From NCBI GenBank assembly GCA_025267735.1, contig CM046297.1, positions 31,894,011-31,958,010 of the forward strand: a stretch of DNA of 64,000 nt, read 5' to 3'. The notes beneath the pieces are model-generated. The model saw only the letters and a list, made by a program, of their open reading frames with translations, was not told the DNA's origin and searched no databases. The stretch comes from Mactra quadrangularis. Lineage: Eukaryota; Mollusca; Bivalvia; Venerida; Mactridae. A program made the position numbers and the translations under genes. Within the stretch, counting starts at the first letter, position 1. Each line of letters begins with the position of its first letter. Positions 46,086 to 58,005 of this stretch are shown piece by piece.

Positions 46086-46369
46086 CAAAACAATACATTT
46101 TAGAAGGATTTAAAAAAAAATTTCTATATGAAAGTCTGCAAAATTTGAAAGAAATTCGTTGCCTTTTTCGTATAATTTTTACACCTATATTCAGATTTTT
46201 TGTTTACGAGGCATGACATATTATTTATTAAGTATGCCAAATTCATTCTTTATGTCTTTATTTAAGATTCATAGTATTAACAATACTTTGTAATATAAAA
46301 AGTTCAATATTTTCAGATGTCAGTATGAAGGCCGACCCATTTTAAAACACAGATAATGTAAGCGTTTCT

Positions 46370-46620
46370 TACCACCATACTGTCAGTGCAATGCATGTTA
46401 AACACATTGTCCAGGCAAACATTGAATGCCAAACCTATTGTACGACAGTGAGAGCATGTAAAGCATATTGTAAGGCGAACATCATTCGTCAAAAGCGTTT
46501 TAAGCGATTTTCGAACTGTTTAATGTAGGAATTGTTGTCACTTTAGCAAACAGGCAATTACTGACTGATCCGTGCGCTACAATTCAAGTGATGCTTTTGA
46601 GTAACTGCCTAGAACATTTA
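46370..46620 (+). repeat. Dispersed repeat, also at 59225-59500
   Basis: ATGTTAAACACATTGT, AAGCGATTTTC, TTGT-GTCAC and AAACAGGCAAT-ACTGACTGA occur in the same order and spacing in both copies, at roughly 75% similarity by eye. No coding content. Possibly a transposon fragment or segmental duplicate. Confidence 0.7.
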
Positions 46621-47880
46621 CACACATTCAAAAAGTTGTAAACAAAATATTTAGCAAAAAGTTCTTTTATCACATACTAGTAATACATTTGAGATACCAC
46701 ATTTTTTAAGTTAGCCAAGACGGGCATCATAGTTTGCAATGCAATTTTGCAGTGTTTGTTATTCAAATTAAATAACGCTCGTCTCCAAACTTTTATAATA
46801 GCCCAAAAGATATGAGACTTCGTATGAATCTTATAGCTACGGTGTATACCCTAATATCCTCTACTAATTACCTACTTTTCACTTATTATTCAATCTTCGC
46901 TGATGCACAATATTGTAATTTCAAAAATACTAAACTTTACAAGTACAGCAATGAAGTGAAGGGAAGATAATTGTGCATTATAGGAAAACACAAATGATTG
47001 ACAAAAATAAAAAAGAATGGACCAAAAGTGAAAAAAATCAACTTTCACGTGTCGAACCTATGCCAGATAAAAACAATGTTTCAAGCACAACAGTCTAACC
47101 GTTTACGCTATAGAGTCCATCAAAAGAAAACGTTGGACATTTAGTACTTTAAGGTAATTTTGTTGATTTAAGTTTGGGTCGCTTATATCAACCCTAAATT
47201 TATACTTATGCAAGAAAGGCTTCGTGAAATCCACTTAAAATATTTTATAAGATACTCATAGTTACGGCCAAAATATTTAAGACAATCTTAAATTTATTTA
47301 AGTTATGAGAGCTTTCGTGAAACCGGGCCCAGTTTTTTCTCAAAATTAAATTTGTCCTCCTTTAAGGGAGGGCATTGTATGTGTATATTGTATACATGTA
47401 TATGAAAATCCTTATAGCTTTTCTATGTGTGTAGAATTCATCAATTCTTAGGACAAAAGAAAGTAATTGCTATAGGAAACTAATATATATAAAAACTAAT
47501 AAAACGAATCAGTTATTGAGACGTAGCATACCTTATACACTTTTCTTTCATAAGTTTTTACTCACAGAGTACATATCAAGGGATAAATAAGCAATAAATT
47601 AAATTGCATGAGCATAAAAAAGAAACTTTTGTCATTAAAAGAAAAAAATAATGTTGATTTTATAGAAGTGTAATTGTTTTATTGACTTCCAATCATGTTA
47701 CAGTACAAGTAGCATTATATGAACTATTGAAGTTATGTTTCACATCAAGAACGAATAAAATGAGGAATTGTATCTGTTTATGTTTTATATTTAACCACAT
47801 TTTATCATGAATTCCTACGTTTCTAGACCAATTAAAACAACTAAGTTGCTATAAGTAGTAATTTTATATAACTGTATTGC

Positions 47881-47975
47881 GTGACTTTAGTCTATCCAGG
47901 ACGGCTTTTATCTACACCATTCATAGTAACAGGAAATGACACCACGGGCAGACGGATGCTATCGTAAGTAATTCT
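47881..47975 (-). repeat. Promoter-like dispersed block, copy 3 (minus strand)
   Basis: Read on the minus strand: ATAGCATCCGTCTGCCCGTG, GTCATTTCCTGTTAC, ATGAATGGTGTAGATAAAAG and GACTAAAGTCACG, matching copies at 29525 and 31014. No downstream gene is visible on the minus strand. Confidence 0.6.
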
Positions 47976-48776
47976 TCCAATTTCAAAAGTCTAATTGATA
48001 ATTTATTTACATTAATTGACATTATCTTATTCGTATTGATTAGTGAGAACTTGGCGAGAATTGAATGAACTCGTTTTTTGAAATATCTAGATCACAAATT
48101 GTTCTTTACGTAGTAGTAAGTTTATAATGTCAATAAAATAGAAACCCAAAGTAGAACTTGGTTGATAATAGTTGAAATAACAGTTTTGATTACAGCATGT
48201 TTCAGATGAAGTCTCATGAAGAAAAAGAAAAGAAACTTCCTCTTAATTACATAATGAAGCTCTAAAACAATTTTGAATTATATATGTTGGCATCGTTTAA
48301 AAAAATGGATTTAATGTGCTCTGGTAAAAGGCCCCTTTTTAAGAAAATGACACTTATGCCGCTTATATACACATGTACCAATGAAGAGTCAAATGTTAGG
48401 GTAGAAACATAGCATCGAACAAGGAAGCTAAGCAAACGTCTTAAGGTAAAAATAATAAATAAAAAATACATTCACATGAGTCATGTTTCATGGTTTACAT
48501 TCATTTCTCAACTAAGTCATATCTCCCCTCATCATAACCCATTTTTTATATGTCAGGTATATGTATATAATTACATAATAAAACTAATGTAATTGGATTG
48601 AATACTAGCATTGAATAATACATTAAATAATAAAACAATGAAAAAATAATGTTTTATAAACATAAGTAACATAATAAATAAATGAATTATAACATTCGTT
48701 TGTATTTTTAATTGATATAATGTCTCAATATAACAGTCCAATAATATGAATAATACACCTATTATATATACAAGTA

Positions 48777-50322
48777 AAGAAATGACCAAGGTAGAATGGA
48801 GAAATGACCAGGAAAAGTGGAGAAATGACCAGGGTAGAATGGAGAAATGACCAGGAAAAGTGGAGAAATGACCAGGGTAAAATGGAGAAATGACCAGGAT
48901 AGAATGAAGAAATGACGAGGGTAGAATGGAGAAATGACCAGAGTAAGTGGAGAAATGACAAGGGTAGAATGGAGAAATGACCAGGGTAGAATGGAGATAT
49001 GACGAGGAAAAGTGGATAAATGACCAGGGTAGAATGGAGAAATGACCAGGGTAGAATGGAGAAATGACCAGGAAAAGTGGAGAAATGACCAGGGTAAAAT
49101 GGAGAAATGACCAGGATAGAATGAAGAAATGACGAGGGTAGAATGGAGAAATGACCAGGGTAGAATGGAGATATGACGAGGAAAAGTGGATAAATGACCA
49201 GGGTAGAATGGAGAAATGACCAGGAAAAGTGGAGAAATGACCAGGGTAGAATGGAGAAATGACCAGGGTAGAATGGAGATATGACGAGGAAAAGTGGATA
49301 AATGACCAGGGTAGAATGGAGAAATGACCAGGAAAAGTGGAGAAATGACCAGGGTAGAATGGAGATATGACGAGGAAAAGTGGATAAATGACCAGGGTAG
49401 AATGGAGAAATGACCAGGAAAAGTGGATAAATGACCAGGGTAGAATGGAGAAATGACCAGGGTAGAATGGAGATATGACGAGGAAAAGTGGATAAATGAC
49501 CAGGGTAGAATGGAGAAATGACCAGGAAAAGTGGATAAATGACCAGGGTAGAATGGAGATATGACGAGGAAAAGTGGAGAAATGATCAGGGTAGAATGGA
49601 GAAATGACCAGGAAAAGTGGAGAAATGACCAGGGTAGAATGGAGAAATGACCAGGGTAGAATGGAGATATGACGAGGAAAAGTGGATAAATGACCAGGGT
49701 AGAATGGAGAAATGACCAGTGTAGAATGAAGAAATGACCAGGGTAAAATGGAGAAATGACCAGTGTAGAATGGAGAAATGACAAGGGTAGAATGGAGAAA
49801 TGACAAGGGTAGAATGGAGAAATGACTAGGGTAGAATGGAGAAATGACCAGTGTAGAATGGAGAAATGACAAGGGTAGAATGGAGAAATGACAAGGGTAG
49901 AATGGAGAAATGACAAGGGTAGAGTGGAGAAATGACAAGGGTAGAATGGAGAAATGACCAGTGTAGAATGGAGAAATGACAAGGGTAGAATGGAGAAATG
50001 ACAAGGGTAGAATGGAGAAATGACAAGGGTAGAATGGAGAAATGACCAGTGTAGAATGAAGAAATGACCAGGGTAAAATGGAGAAATGACCAGTGTAGAA
50101 TGGAGAAATGACAAGGGTAGAATGGAGAAATGACAAGGGTAGAATGGAGAAATGACCAGGATAGAATGGAGAAATGACAAGGGTAGAATGGAGAAATGAC
50201 CAGGGTAGAATGAAGAAATGACCAGGGTAAAATGGAGAAATGACCAGGGTAGAATGGAGAAATGACCAGGGTAGAATGGAGAAATGACCAGGGTAGAATG
50301 GAGAAATGACCTGGGGAGAAGT
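48777..50322 (+). repeat. 22-bp minisatellite, about 70 copies
   Basis: Unit AGAAATGACCAGGGTAGAATGG, purine-rich on the plus strand; only the first 20 bases need be read to recognise it. A 21-bp variant (AGGAAAAGTGG in the second half) is interspersed in the left half, while the right half carries ACAAGGG and CCAGTGT variants. The 22-bp period rotates through all frames, and the minus strand lacks stops in each, giving overlapping 595- and 529-codon frames that are not genes. Confidence 0.97.
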
Positions 50323-51005
50323 GACTTTGTGGAAAAATGACGTGTTCTCATGTTTCATAATGAAACGTATTTGATAAGGACATAAACAACGCTAATGGTA
50401 CCTTTAAAAGTAGGACCTACTTTGCTATCATTTTTCGAAAATGTAAAATAATGAGACTGTAAAATCTGAATGCATCCATTTTGTCTGCTTCCCTTTGGCC
50501 TTTTAGCTTTTTAGCTGGTCAGTGCTTTTTGACTTTTTTCTAATATGTTCTCCTAACCCTACTAGATGTTTAATGACAATTGCACGACTCGATGATGCAG
50601 TAAAATTAACATGGTTTGACTTTCTAATAGTACTTGGTGTTGTTGTTTTTGCCATATTTTTCTATTTCATAACGTGTCCTATATAATACATAAAGTTCTA
50701 AAACTAGTTTGACATGGTCTACTTTAGAGTCGAACATATTTGTATAAAATCATTTACTAGTAGACATATAATGTCATTTAATGTAAACAAACGGAAACGA
50801 CAATCCCTGAGACATTCAAAATAGGTCAAATATATAGTGTTTTTGAATATAAAGATGATATTAACTCATCAATGGCTTCAGGCATGCACTACTCTCAAAC
50901 ATGAATGGTATTTTTATGTCATCAAAGAAACTTTTTTTTTAATTTCAGCAACTACTAGTTGCTCATTTATTTTCATATTAATGAAATCATATTATTTTGC
51001 ATAAA
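50323..51005. other. AT-rich spacer between arrays
   Basis: Nothing recognised. Confidence 0.45.
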
Positions 51006-51597
51006 ATAAATGCATATAATTAAACACAATTGATACATACATACACATACCTACACACATACATTCTATATTTTACATGAATAAATGCATATAATTAAAC
51101 ACAATTGATACATACATACACATACCTACACACATACATTCTATATTTTACATGAATAAATGCATATAATTAAACACAATTGATACATACATACACATAC
51201 CTACACACATACATTCTATATTTTACATGAATAAATGCATATAATTAAACACAATTGATACATACATACACATACCTACACACATACATTCTATATTTTA
51301 CATGAATAAATGCATATAATTAAACACAATTGATACATACATACACATACCTACACACATACATTCTATATTTTACATGAATAAATGCATATAATTAAAC
51401 ACAATTGATACATACATACACATACCTACACACATACATTCTATATTTTACATGAATAAATGCATATAATTAAACACAATTGATACATACATACACATAC
51501 CTACACACATACATTCTATATTTTACATGAATAAATGCATATAATTAAACACAATTGATACATACATACACATACATACACACATACATTCTATATA
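51006..51597 (+). repeat. 75-bp tandem array, seven full copies plus a partial one
   Basis: Units start at 51006, 51081, 51156, 51231, 51306, 51381, 51456 and 51531 with ATAAATGCATATAATTAAAC, and contain the ACATACATACACATACCTAC block. The copies appear identical apart from one C-to-A change in the last, indicating very recent expansion. A CACACC-rich tail follows to about 51670. Confidence 0.97.
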
Positions 51598-53170
51598 CCC
51601 ATATAAATTCGCAAAAAAAAATTATATACAAACCTACACATCCTCACACCCACACTCACCCACACACGCCTACTCCCTTACATATACATAGAATTTTCTC
51701 AACAGCCATTAAGTGCGGCTATAAGTGGGAGACATTGAGTCAGTTATTTTAAACGTCTTTATTAAGCTTGAGCTGGGAGGGTCACAACTCAATGTCTCAA
51801 ATTAGTATGGTAATTAATTAAATGGCTTACAAGTGTATGATAATTAGGGAGTTCAGTCAGTTATCTGTCCCTGATAAAATCCGAAGCAACTTAATTGACA
51901 TGTATGACCTTACAGTTGGAATCCTCGGAATCTTTCATCAAATTCCTATGAAAAAAAGAAAACCAGCCCGATTTTCGAACAATTTAAGTTACTAAAGTTA
52001 TTAAAAATTAACTTTGGCAAATTGACGTTGAAAAAAGAAAAGGACAAAATCCGAGCAATCAAATCGATTGAACATACCTACTTGAATAGTATACAGGGGG
52101 GAAATAACTGACCAAGGTCCCTTATTAAAGATAAACAGACAAACAATAAGAAAAATAAGGGTTTTTGGTGCTAAAGCTACTTATGTTTACATACGAAAAT
52201 TATTTTAACAGGATATATCTAGAGTTGACAATACATATTTCTACTAAACTATGGTTCTTCAAGGAGAAAGTGAAAGTCTAATAAATAGAAAACTATTGAG
52301 ATAAGTTCTATTAAGGTGTCTAGCTGTATATTTATTGATATTATAAAAAGTACAGATTAGATTTTTGAAATTAGTTAAAGAAACTTGATAGTAACTAAAG
52401 TATTTGCAATTTTTATTGTTTTGGTTTCATGCTAGTGTAAGTTCACGGACTTAATAGTTTTTTTTTACTCTTGGGCTGCTTTAATCTTAAGCATTTTGGT
52501 CGATTTATAGTAAATTTGCTAGATGACAAACTTGAATTACACAACCTTAGTTAGCGGGAATGATTGAGTAAAGAATTTTTTTTCATATATAAATAACACA
52601 CATTGGAAACTTCTGTTGAAGTAGCGAAAATGCTCATAGACCAATGAAACTAAATACTCAGTCAAACTTCTGGAAGCTCATTAGCAACTTCAAACACCAA
52701 TATAGGTAAGTAATTTCTGGTTGAGGTGCTCATACACACTATTAACTTTAACTTTGAAACGGACTTTGCGCAAACAGCAAGTGTTATTTTTTTGCATTAC
52801 CCCACCCACCTGGGAAGAAACATGGACATTGTATAGGTGGTTTGATTTTTGGAAGGAATTCTTTTTCAAAAAATTCCTTACTATGTCAGCGCTCTTGGAA
52901 ATTTGAAAAAGAACGAACAACACCTTCAACTCAATAGAAACCAATGAGTCACTGCGATCAAGAAATAGTGCAGCAGAAAAATATGTGTACTATCTTAAGT
53001 AGAAAAAAAGTAATTTAAACAAATACTTAAAATTATGATATTAAATGGTTTTTTACACATGAATCAAACAACTTTCTAACTGTGCACGGAAAGAAGTTTT
53101 TTGTATTATTGCGCAGTAGTATCTACCACACGCTTGTATATATATACAATTTTAACGAGCGTTTATCTCA
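51598..53170. other. AT-rich stretch, nothing recognised
   Basis: After the CA-rich tail (to about 51670) no gene, RNA gene or element end is supported. Confidence 0.4.
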
Positions 53171-53174
53171 GCAG

Positions 53175-53280
53175 GGGTTTACTGTGAGAGCGTAGAGCGC
53201 TGGACATTTTTCGTAGTTAAGCAACAAAATGTAAGGTTAATCTTTGGATGGGTGTCCGAAGAGGTTTAGTGACAGCGCGA
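53175..53280 (+). ncRNA. Decayed 5S rRNA-like sequence (5S pseudogene or 5S-derived SINE)
   Basis: AGTTAAGCAAC at 53215-53225 and GGTTAATCTTTGGATGGGTG at 53235-53254 match the internal control region of 5S rRNA genes (box A AGTTAAGCAAC; box C GGTTAGTACTTGGATGGGTGA) in correct order, with close to correct spacing. The 5' half of 5S (around GTCTACGGCC) and the 3' end are not recognisable, so it is not a functional 5S gene. A poly-T run of about ten at 53298 could act as a polymerase III terminator. Confidence 0.6.
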
Positions 53281-53299
53281 AGCGAGTTTCAAAAATGTT

Positions 53300-54298
53300 T
53301 TTTTTTTCTAATACACCGCAACAAATTAATCGTTATGTTCGTCTGATTTCTTGCACCTTAAAATCCAAAAAAGAAATGCGTCCGCACCTTGAAATGAACG
53401 CATCATAAATTTCGGAAAATCAGAAGTTTTCACACTAGCCAAAGTAGAAATTGAACTAAAAATTAGAAATTTGAGTTCTAAATAGCAAAATAAATCAGAA
53501 AATTTCACTGTTACGGTAAAGCAGTAATGTATTCTTGCTAACATACGGCCTTAGAAATTACAATGACACAATCCATTGTTCAGAAATATGATAACTGCAC
53601 TCTCTCTTAGACCGTAAACTGAACATTTACTTACTCTACAGTATACACACGCTATCTTGATGTGTGACGTCATACGTGTCTTTGTAGTATAAAATATGAA
53701 GATTGATCCATAGAGAGCAGAGAGGACAGGGAGAAAAAATTACATTGAATTTCCTACAATTTTGATGTACCAAAATAACATATTAGACTTGATTTAATTC
53801 TTGTGGTATTCTTAGACATTAGCATAATTTACCAAAATCTAATTACATTGTATACACAAAAAGTGAACCGGGGTAATCTGTGCTTCGTAGTTATCTAGTA
53901 TTTACAAAAGTAATACCAAAGACAAATGAAGTTATATTTCCGTATGAACTGATGAAGGTGTAAACCTCTTCTACCCTACTTCTAACTAGTTTTAAATTCA
54001 ATTGAACTTTCATCTGGAGTAATTGTTAACTTGCTTTATATTACCTAGAACTAATTATTACGTGATTACACTATAGTCTATAGATATATGGTTATATGTT
54101 ATATAAGAAAGTCCATACCTTTTCTGCCCTTTTTAACTTATGGTAAATAAATGTCTTAGAAACCGCACAAATTTATTCTTCGCTTTCGCTCGCTTCTCAA
54201 AATTCAAAATATGGAAAAAGAATTTAATTGCTCTTTAGCTCCATTCTTTAGAACAAAATACATAGAACATGTGATCAATTTGTTGTGGCCATAACTCA
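53300..54298. other. AT-rich stretch, nothing recognised
   Basis: No gene supported. A 72-codon minus-strand frame at 53326-53544 has no recognised motif. Confidence 0.4.
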
Positions 54299-54299
54299 A

Positions 54300-54540
54300 T
54301 GGCAACACATTGTTTAGGTTACATCGTGACCAGCAATCCACCTGTGCCTGAAAAGACTCAATCTCTGGATTACTACTAGATGCAATTCAGTGACTGAACA
54401 CTGCCGTATTAAAATGATTTATAATCAGTGGTAGGAGGGAGAATGACCGTAGAAATTATTTCATGGCATAGCTCCACGAATGTATGCCCTGCCCATGAAT
54501 CAAAACATACAACTTCTCGATCAGTAGCATAATATGCATG
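54300..54540 (-). mobile_element. SINE-like dispersed repeat, second copy of 24480-24668
   Basis: On the minus strand: GATTCATGGGCAGGGCATAC, then TTCGTGGAGCTATG, CCTACCACTGATTAT, CAGTCACTGAATTGC and ATCCAGAGATTGAGTC, in the same order as the copy at 24480-24668. The tRNA-like head is poorly preserved here. Confidence 0.55.
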
Positions 54541-54924
54541 TAAAATGAAATATGAAACACATTCGATTATGAATGATAAAGAGATATGATGATGGATATC
54601 GAAATAGTAACTTTGGACTCCTAAAATCGTTCAAAAATTCCTTCATACAGTACTTTCAGTACTTTGATTTACTTTAACTGTGATTTTGTCTAAAACATTT
54701 AAACCGTAATAAACATTCAGATAGGATGATCCCTTGTTACTTTACACAATTGTATGTTTGGTTTAATAGAATATATGTTTTTACTCAATATTTAGATGGT
54801 TATATTCATGGCCCTTTATTTTTTGTTGAGTGTATGTTGTTTGATTGTTTCAAATTTCTCCGTGGTTTTGCAACTTTAAATATCAAAACTCGGTGACGAA
54901 CATGCAGATGTACTGCAAAGATAC

Positions 54925-57425
54925 TTTATTCGTAAGTGTTTGTATAATTTTGTACAGTAGTCACTGCAGCACTTTGTTTGTATAATTTTGTACAGTAGTC
55001 AATGCAGCACGTTGTTTGTAAGTGTTTGTAAAATTTTGTACAGTAGTCACTGCAGCACTTTGTTTGTAAGTGTTTGTATAATTTTGTACAGTAGTCACTG
55101 AAGCACGTTCTTTGTAAGTGTTTGTATAATTTTGTACAGTAGTCACTGAAGCACGTTCTTTGTAAGTGTTTGTATAATTTTGTACAGTAGTCACTGAAGC
55201 ACGTTGTTTGTAAGTGTTTGTATAATTTTGTACAGTAGTCAATGCAGCACGTTGTTTGTAAGTGTTTGTATAAGTTTGTACAGTAGTCACTGCAGCACTG
55301 TGTTAGAGTTTGTATAATTTTGTACAGTAGTCGCTGCAGCACTGTGTTAGAGTTTGTATAATTTTGTACAGTAGTCGCTGCAGCACTGTGTTAGAGTTTG
55401 TATAATTTTGTACAGTAGTCGCTGCAGCACCTTGTTAGGGTTTGTATAATTTTGTACAGTAGTCAATGCAGCACGTTGTTTGTAAGTGTTTGTATAATTT
55501 TGTACAGTAGTCAGTGAAGCACTGTGTTTGTAAGTGTTTGTAAAATTTTGTACAGTAGTCAATGCAGCACGTTGTTTGTAAGTGTTTGTATAAGTTTGTA
55601 CAGTAGTCACTGCAGCACTTTGTTTGTAAGTGTTTGTATAATTTTGTACAGTAGTCACTGCAGCACTGTGTTAGAGTTTGTATAATTTTGTACAGTAGTC
55701 GCTGCAGTACCTTGTTAGGGTTTGTATAATTTTGTACAGTAGTCAATGCAGCACATTGTTTGTAAGGGTTTGTATAATTTTGTACAGTAGTCACTGCAGC
55801 ACGTTGTTTGTAAGTGTTTGTATAATTTTGTACAGTAGTCAATGCAGCACGTTATTTGTAAGTGTTTGTAAAATTTTGTACAGTAGTCACTGCAGCTCGT
55901 TGTTTGTAAGTGTTTGTATAATTTTGTACAGTAGTCACTGCAGCACGTTGTTTGTATAATTTTGTACAGTAGTCACTAGAGCACCTTGTTTGTATAATTT
56001 TGTACAGTAGTCACTGCAGCTCGTTGTTTGTAAGTGTTTGTATAATTTTGTACATTAGTCAGTGCAGCACTTTGTTTGTAAGTGTTTGTAAAATTTTGTA
56101 CAGTAGTCAATGCAGCACGTTGTTTGTAAGTGTTTGTATAAGTTTGTACAGTAGTCACTGCAGCACGTTGTTTGTAAGTGTTTGTATAAGTTTGTACAGT
56201 AGTCACTGCAGCACGTTGTTTGTAAGTGTTTGTAAAATTTTGTACAGTAGTCACTGAAGCACCTTGTTTGTACAATTTTGTACAGTAGTCACTGCAGCAC
56301 TTTGTTTGTATAATTTTGTACAGTAGTCGCTGCAGCACGTTGTTTGTAAGTGTTTGTATAATTTTGTACAGTAGTCACTATAGCACTTTGTTTGTATAAT
56401 TTTGTACAGTAGTCACTGAAGCACTTTGTTTGTATAATTTTGTACAGTAGTCAATGCAGCACGTTGTTTGTAAGTGTTTTTATAATTTTGTACAGTAGTC
56501 ACTGCAGCACGTTGTTTGTAAGTGTTTGTATAATTTCGTACAGTAGTCACTAGAGCACCTTGTTTGTATAAGTTTGTACAGTAGTCACTGCAGCACGTTG
56601 TTTGTAAGTGTTTGTATAATTTTGTACAGTAGTCACTGCAGCACGTTGTTTGTAAGTGTTTGTATAATTTTGTACAGTAGTCAATGCAGCACATTGTTTG
56701 TAAGGGTTTGTATAATTTTGTACAGTAGTCACTGCAGCACGTTGTTTGTAAGTGTTTGTATAATTTTGTACAGTAGTCACTGCAGCACTGTGTTAGAGTT
56801 TGCATAATTTTGTACAGTAGTCGCTGTAGTACCTTGTTAGGGTTTGTATAATTTTGTACAGTAGTCAATGCAGCACATTGTTTGTAAGGGTTTGTATAAT
56901 TTTGTACAGTAGTCACTGCAGCACGTTGTTTGTAAGTGTTTGTATAATTTTGTACAGTAGTCAATGCAGCACGTTATTTGTAAGTGTTTGTAAAATTTTG
57001 TACAGTAGTCACTGCAGCTCGTTGTTTGTAAGTGTTTGTATAATTTTGTACAGTAGTCACTGCAGCACGTTGTTTGTATAATTTTGTACAGTAGTCACTA
57101 GAGCACCTTGTTTGTATAATTTTGTACAGTAGTCACTGCAGCTCGTTGTTTGTAAGTGTTTGTATAATTTTGTACAGTTGTCACTAGAGCACCTTGTTTG
57201 TATAATTTTGTACAGTAGTCACTGCAGCTCGTTGTTTGTAAGGGTTTGTATAATTTTGTACAGTAGTCCATGCAGCACGTTGTTTGTAAGTGTTTGTATA
57301 ATTTTGTACAGTAGTCCATGCAGCACGTTGTTTGTAAGGGTTTGTATAATTTTGTACAGTAGTCACTGCAGCACGTTGTTTGTAAGTGTTTGTATAATTT
57401 TGTACAGTAGTCACTGCAGCACCTT
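54925..57425 (-). repeat. 48-bp minisatellite, about 54 copies, with shorter variants
   Basis: Unit reads GTTGTTTGTAAGTGTTTGTA, then TAATTTTGTACAGTAGTCAC, then TGCAGCAC. A 38-bp form lacks one AGTGTTTGTA-type decamer, and another form has TGTGTTAGAG in place of the first part. A block near 55750-55990 recurs near 56873-57110 (offset 1122 bp), indicating higher-order duplication. Frames on both strands (TTVQNYTNTYKQRAAV units on minus) are by-products. Confidence 0.97.
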
Positions 57426-57744
57426 GGGTTCTTTGATTTATCTATCTTGTACTTAAATGTTAGATAAAAAACAACGTACAGCACAATATGACCGACTTGT
57501 TTTATCAATAGTACATGTATCTTATTTTGAATGGAACTATTACTGAAAATAATTTCAATTCAGATTGAGAATGACAATGAGAAAACAATAAATCAAAAAA
57601 CCGTAAACAACATGTCTTTCAAATGATACTTGAAAACCCGAGCAGAAATCAGGAATAACTATGATATTAAAATATTGCATTCCAAAGTAAAGCTAGAGCA
57701 ATTGGCCAGAGACAATGATATAGGTTTTAAACATCATTTATAGC

Positions 57745-58005
57745 TGTACAAGTTGACCTGATACAAGATAGAAACTTTCACATATAATAGCATGTACAAG
57801 TTGACCTGATACAAGATAGAAATTTTCACATAGAATAGCATGTACAAGTTGACCTGATACAAGATAGAAATTTTCACATAGAATAGCATGTACAAGTTGA
57901 CCGGAAACAAGATAGAAATTTCCAAATATAATAGCATGTACAAGTTGACCTGAAACAAGATAGAAATTTTCAAATATAATAGCATGTACAAGTTGATCTG
58001 ATACG
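57745..58005 (-). repeat. Third 48-bp minisatellite, about 5.5 copies
   Basis: Unit: TAGCATGTACAAGTTGACCT, then GATACAAGATAGAAATTTTC, then ACATAGAA. Its sequence is unrelated to the other two 48-bp arrays. An 85-codon minus-strand frame (QVNLYMLFYVKISILY units) results. Confidence 0.96.

Larger units (their letters stand above)
46086..48480. other. AT-rich stretch with two dispersed repeats
   Basis: No gene supported. It contains the repeat copies at 46370-46620 and 47881-47975 described separately. Confidence 0.4.

Noticed and set aside
45214..46216. 279- and 294-codon frames on opposite strands
   Set aside because: Products of the 51-bp repeat, whose length is divisible by three and which lacks stops. 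No unique domains, signal peptide or splice structure.
48571..50358. Overlapping 595- and 529-codon minus-strand open frames
   Set aside because: Both lie in the 22-bp array. A unit lacking stops in all three minus-strand frames yields long frames automatically, and the two translate the same DNA in different frames.
53175..53280. Functional 5S rRNA gene
   Set aside because: Only the internal control region is recognisable; both ends of 5S are missing.
53945..53990. Hammerhead ribozyme (CTGATGAAGG motif)
   Set aside because: No matching GAAAC core or stem follows at the required distance. The tandem arrays were also scanned by eye without finding hammerhead cores.
54926..57508. Many 75-183-codon frames with TTVQNYTNTYKQ or SSHCSTLFVSV units
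   Set aside because: Shadows of the 48-bp array on both strands.
33846..58005. CRISPR array
   Set aside because: The arrays are direct tandem repeats without unique spacers, in a eukaryotic genome with no cas genes.
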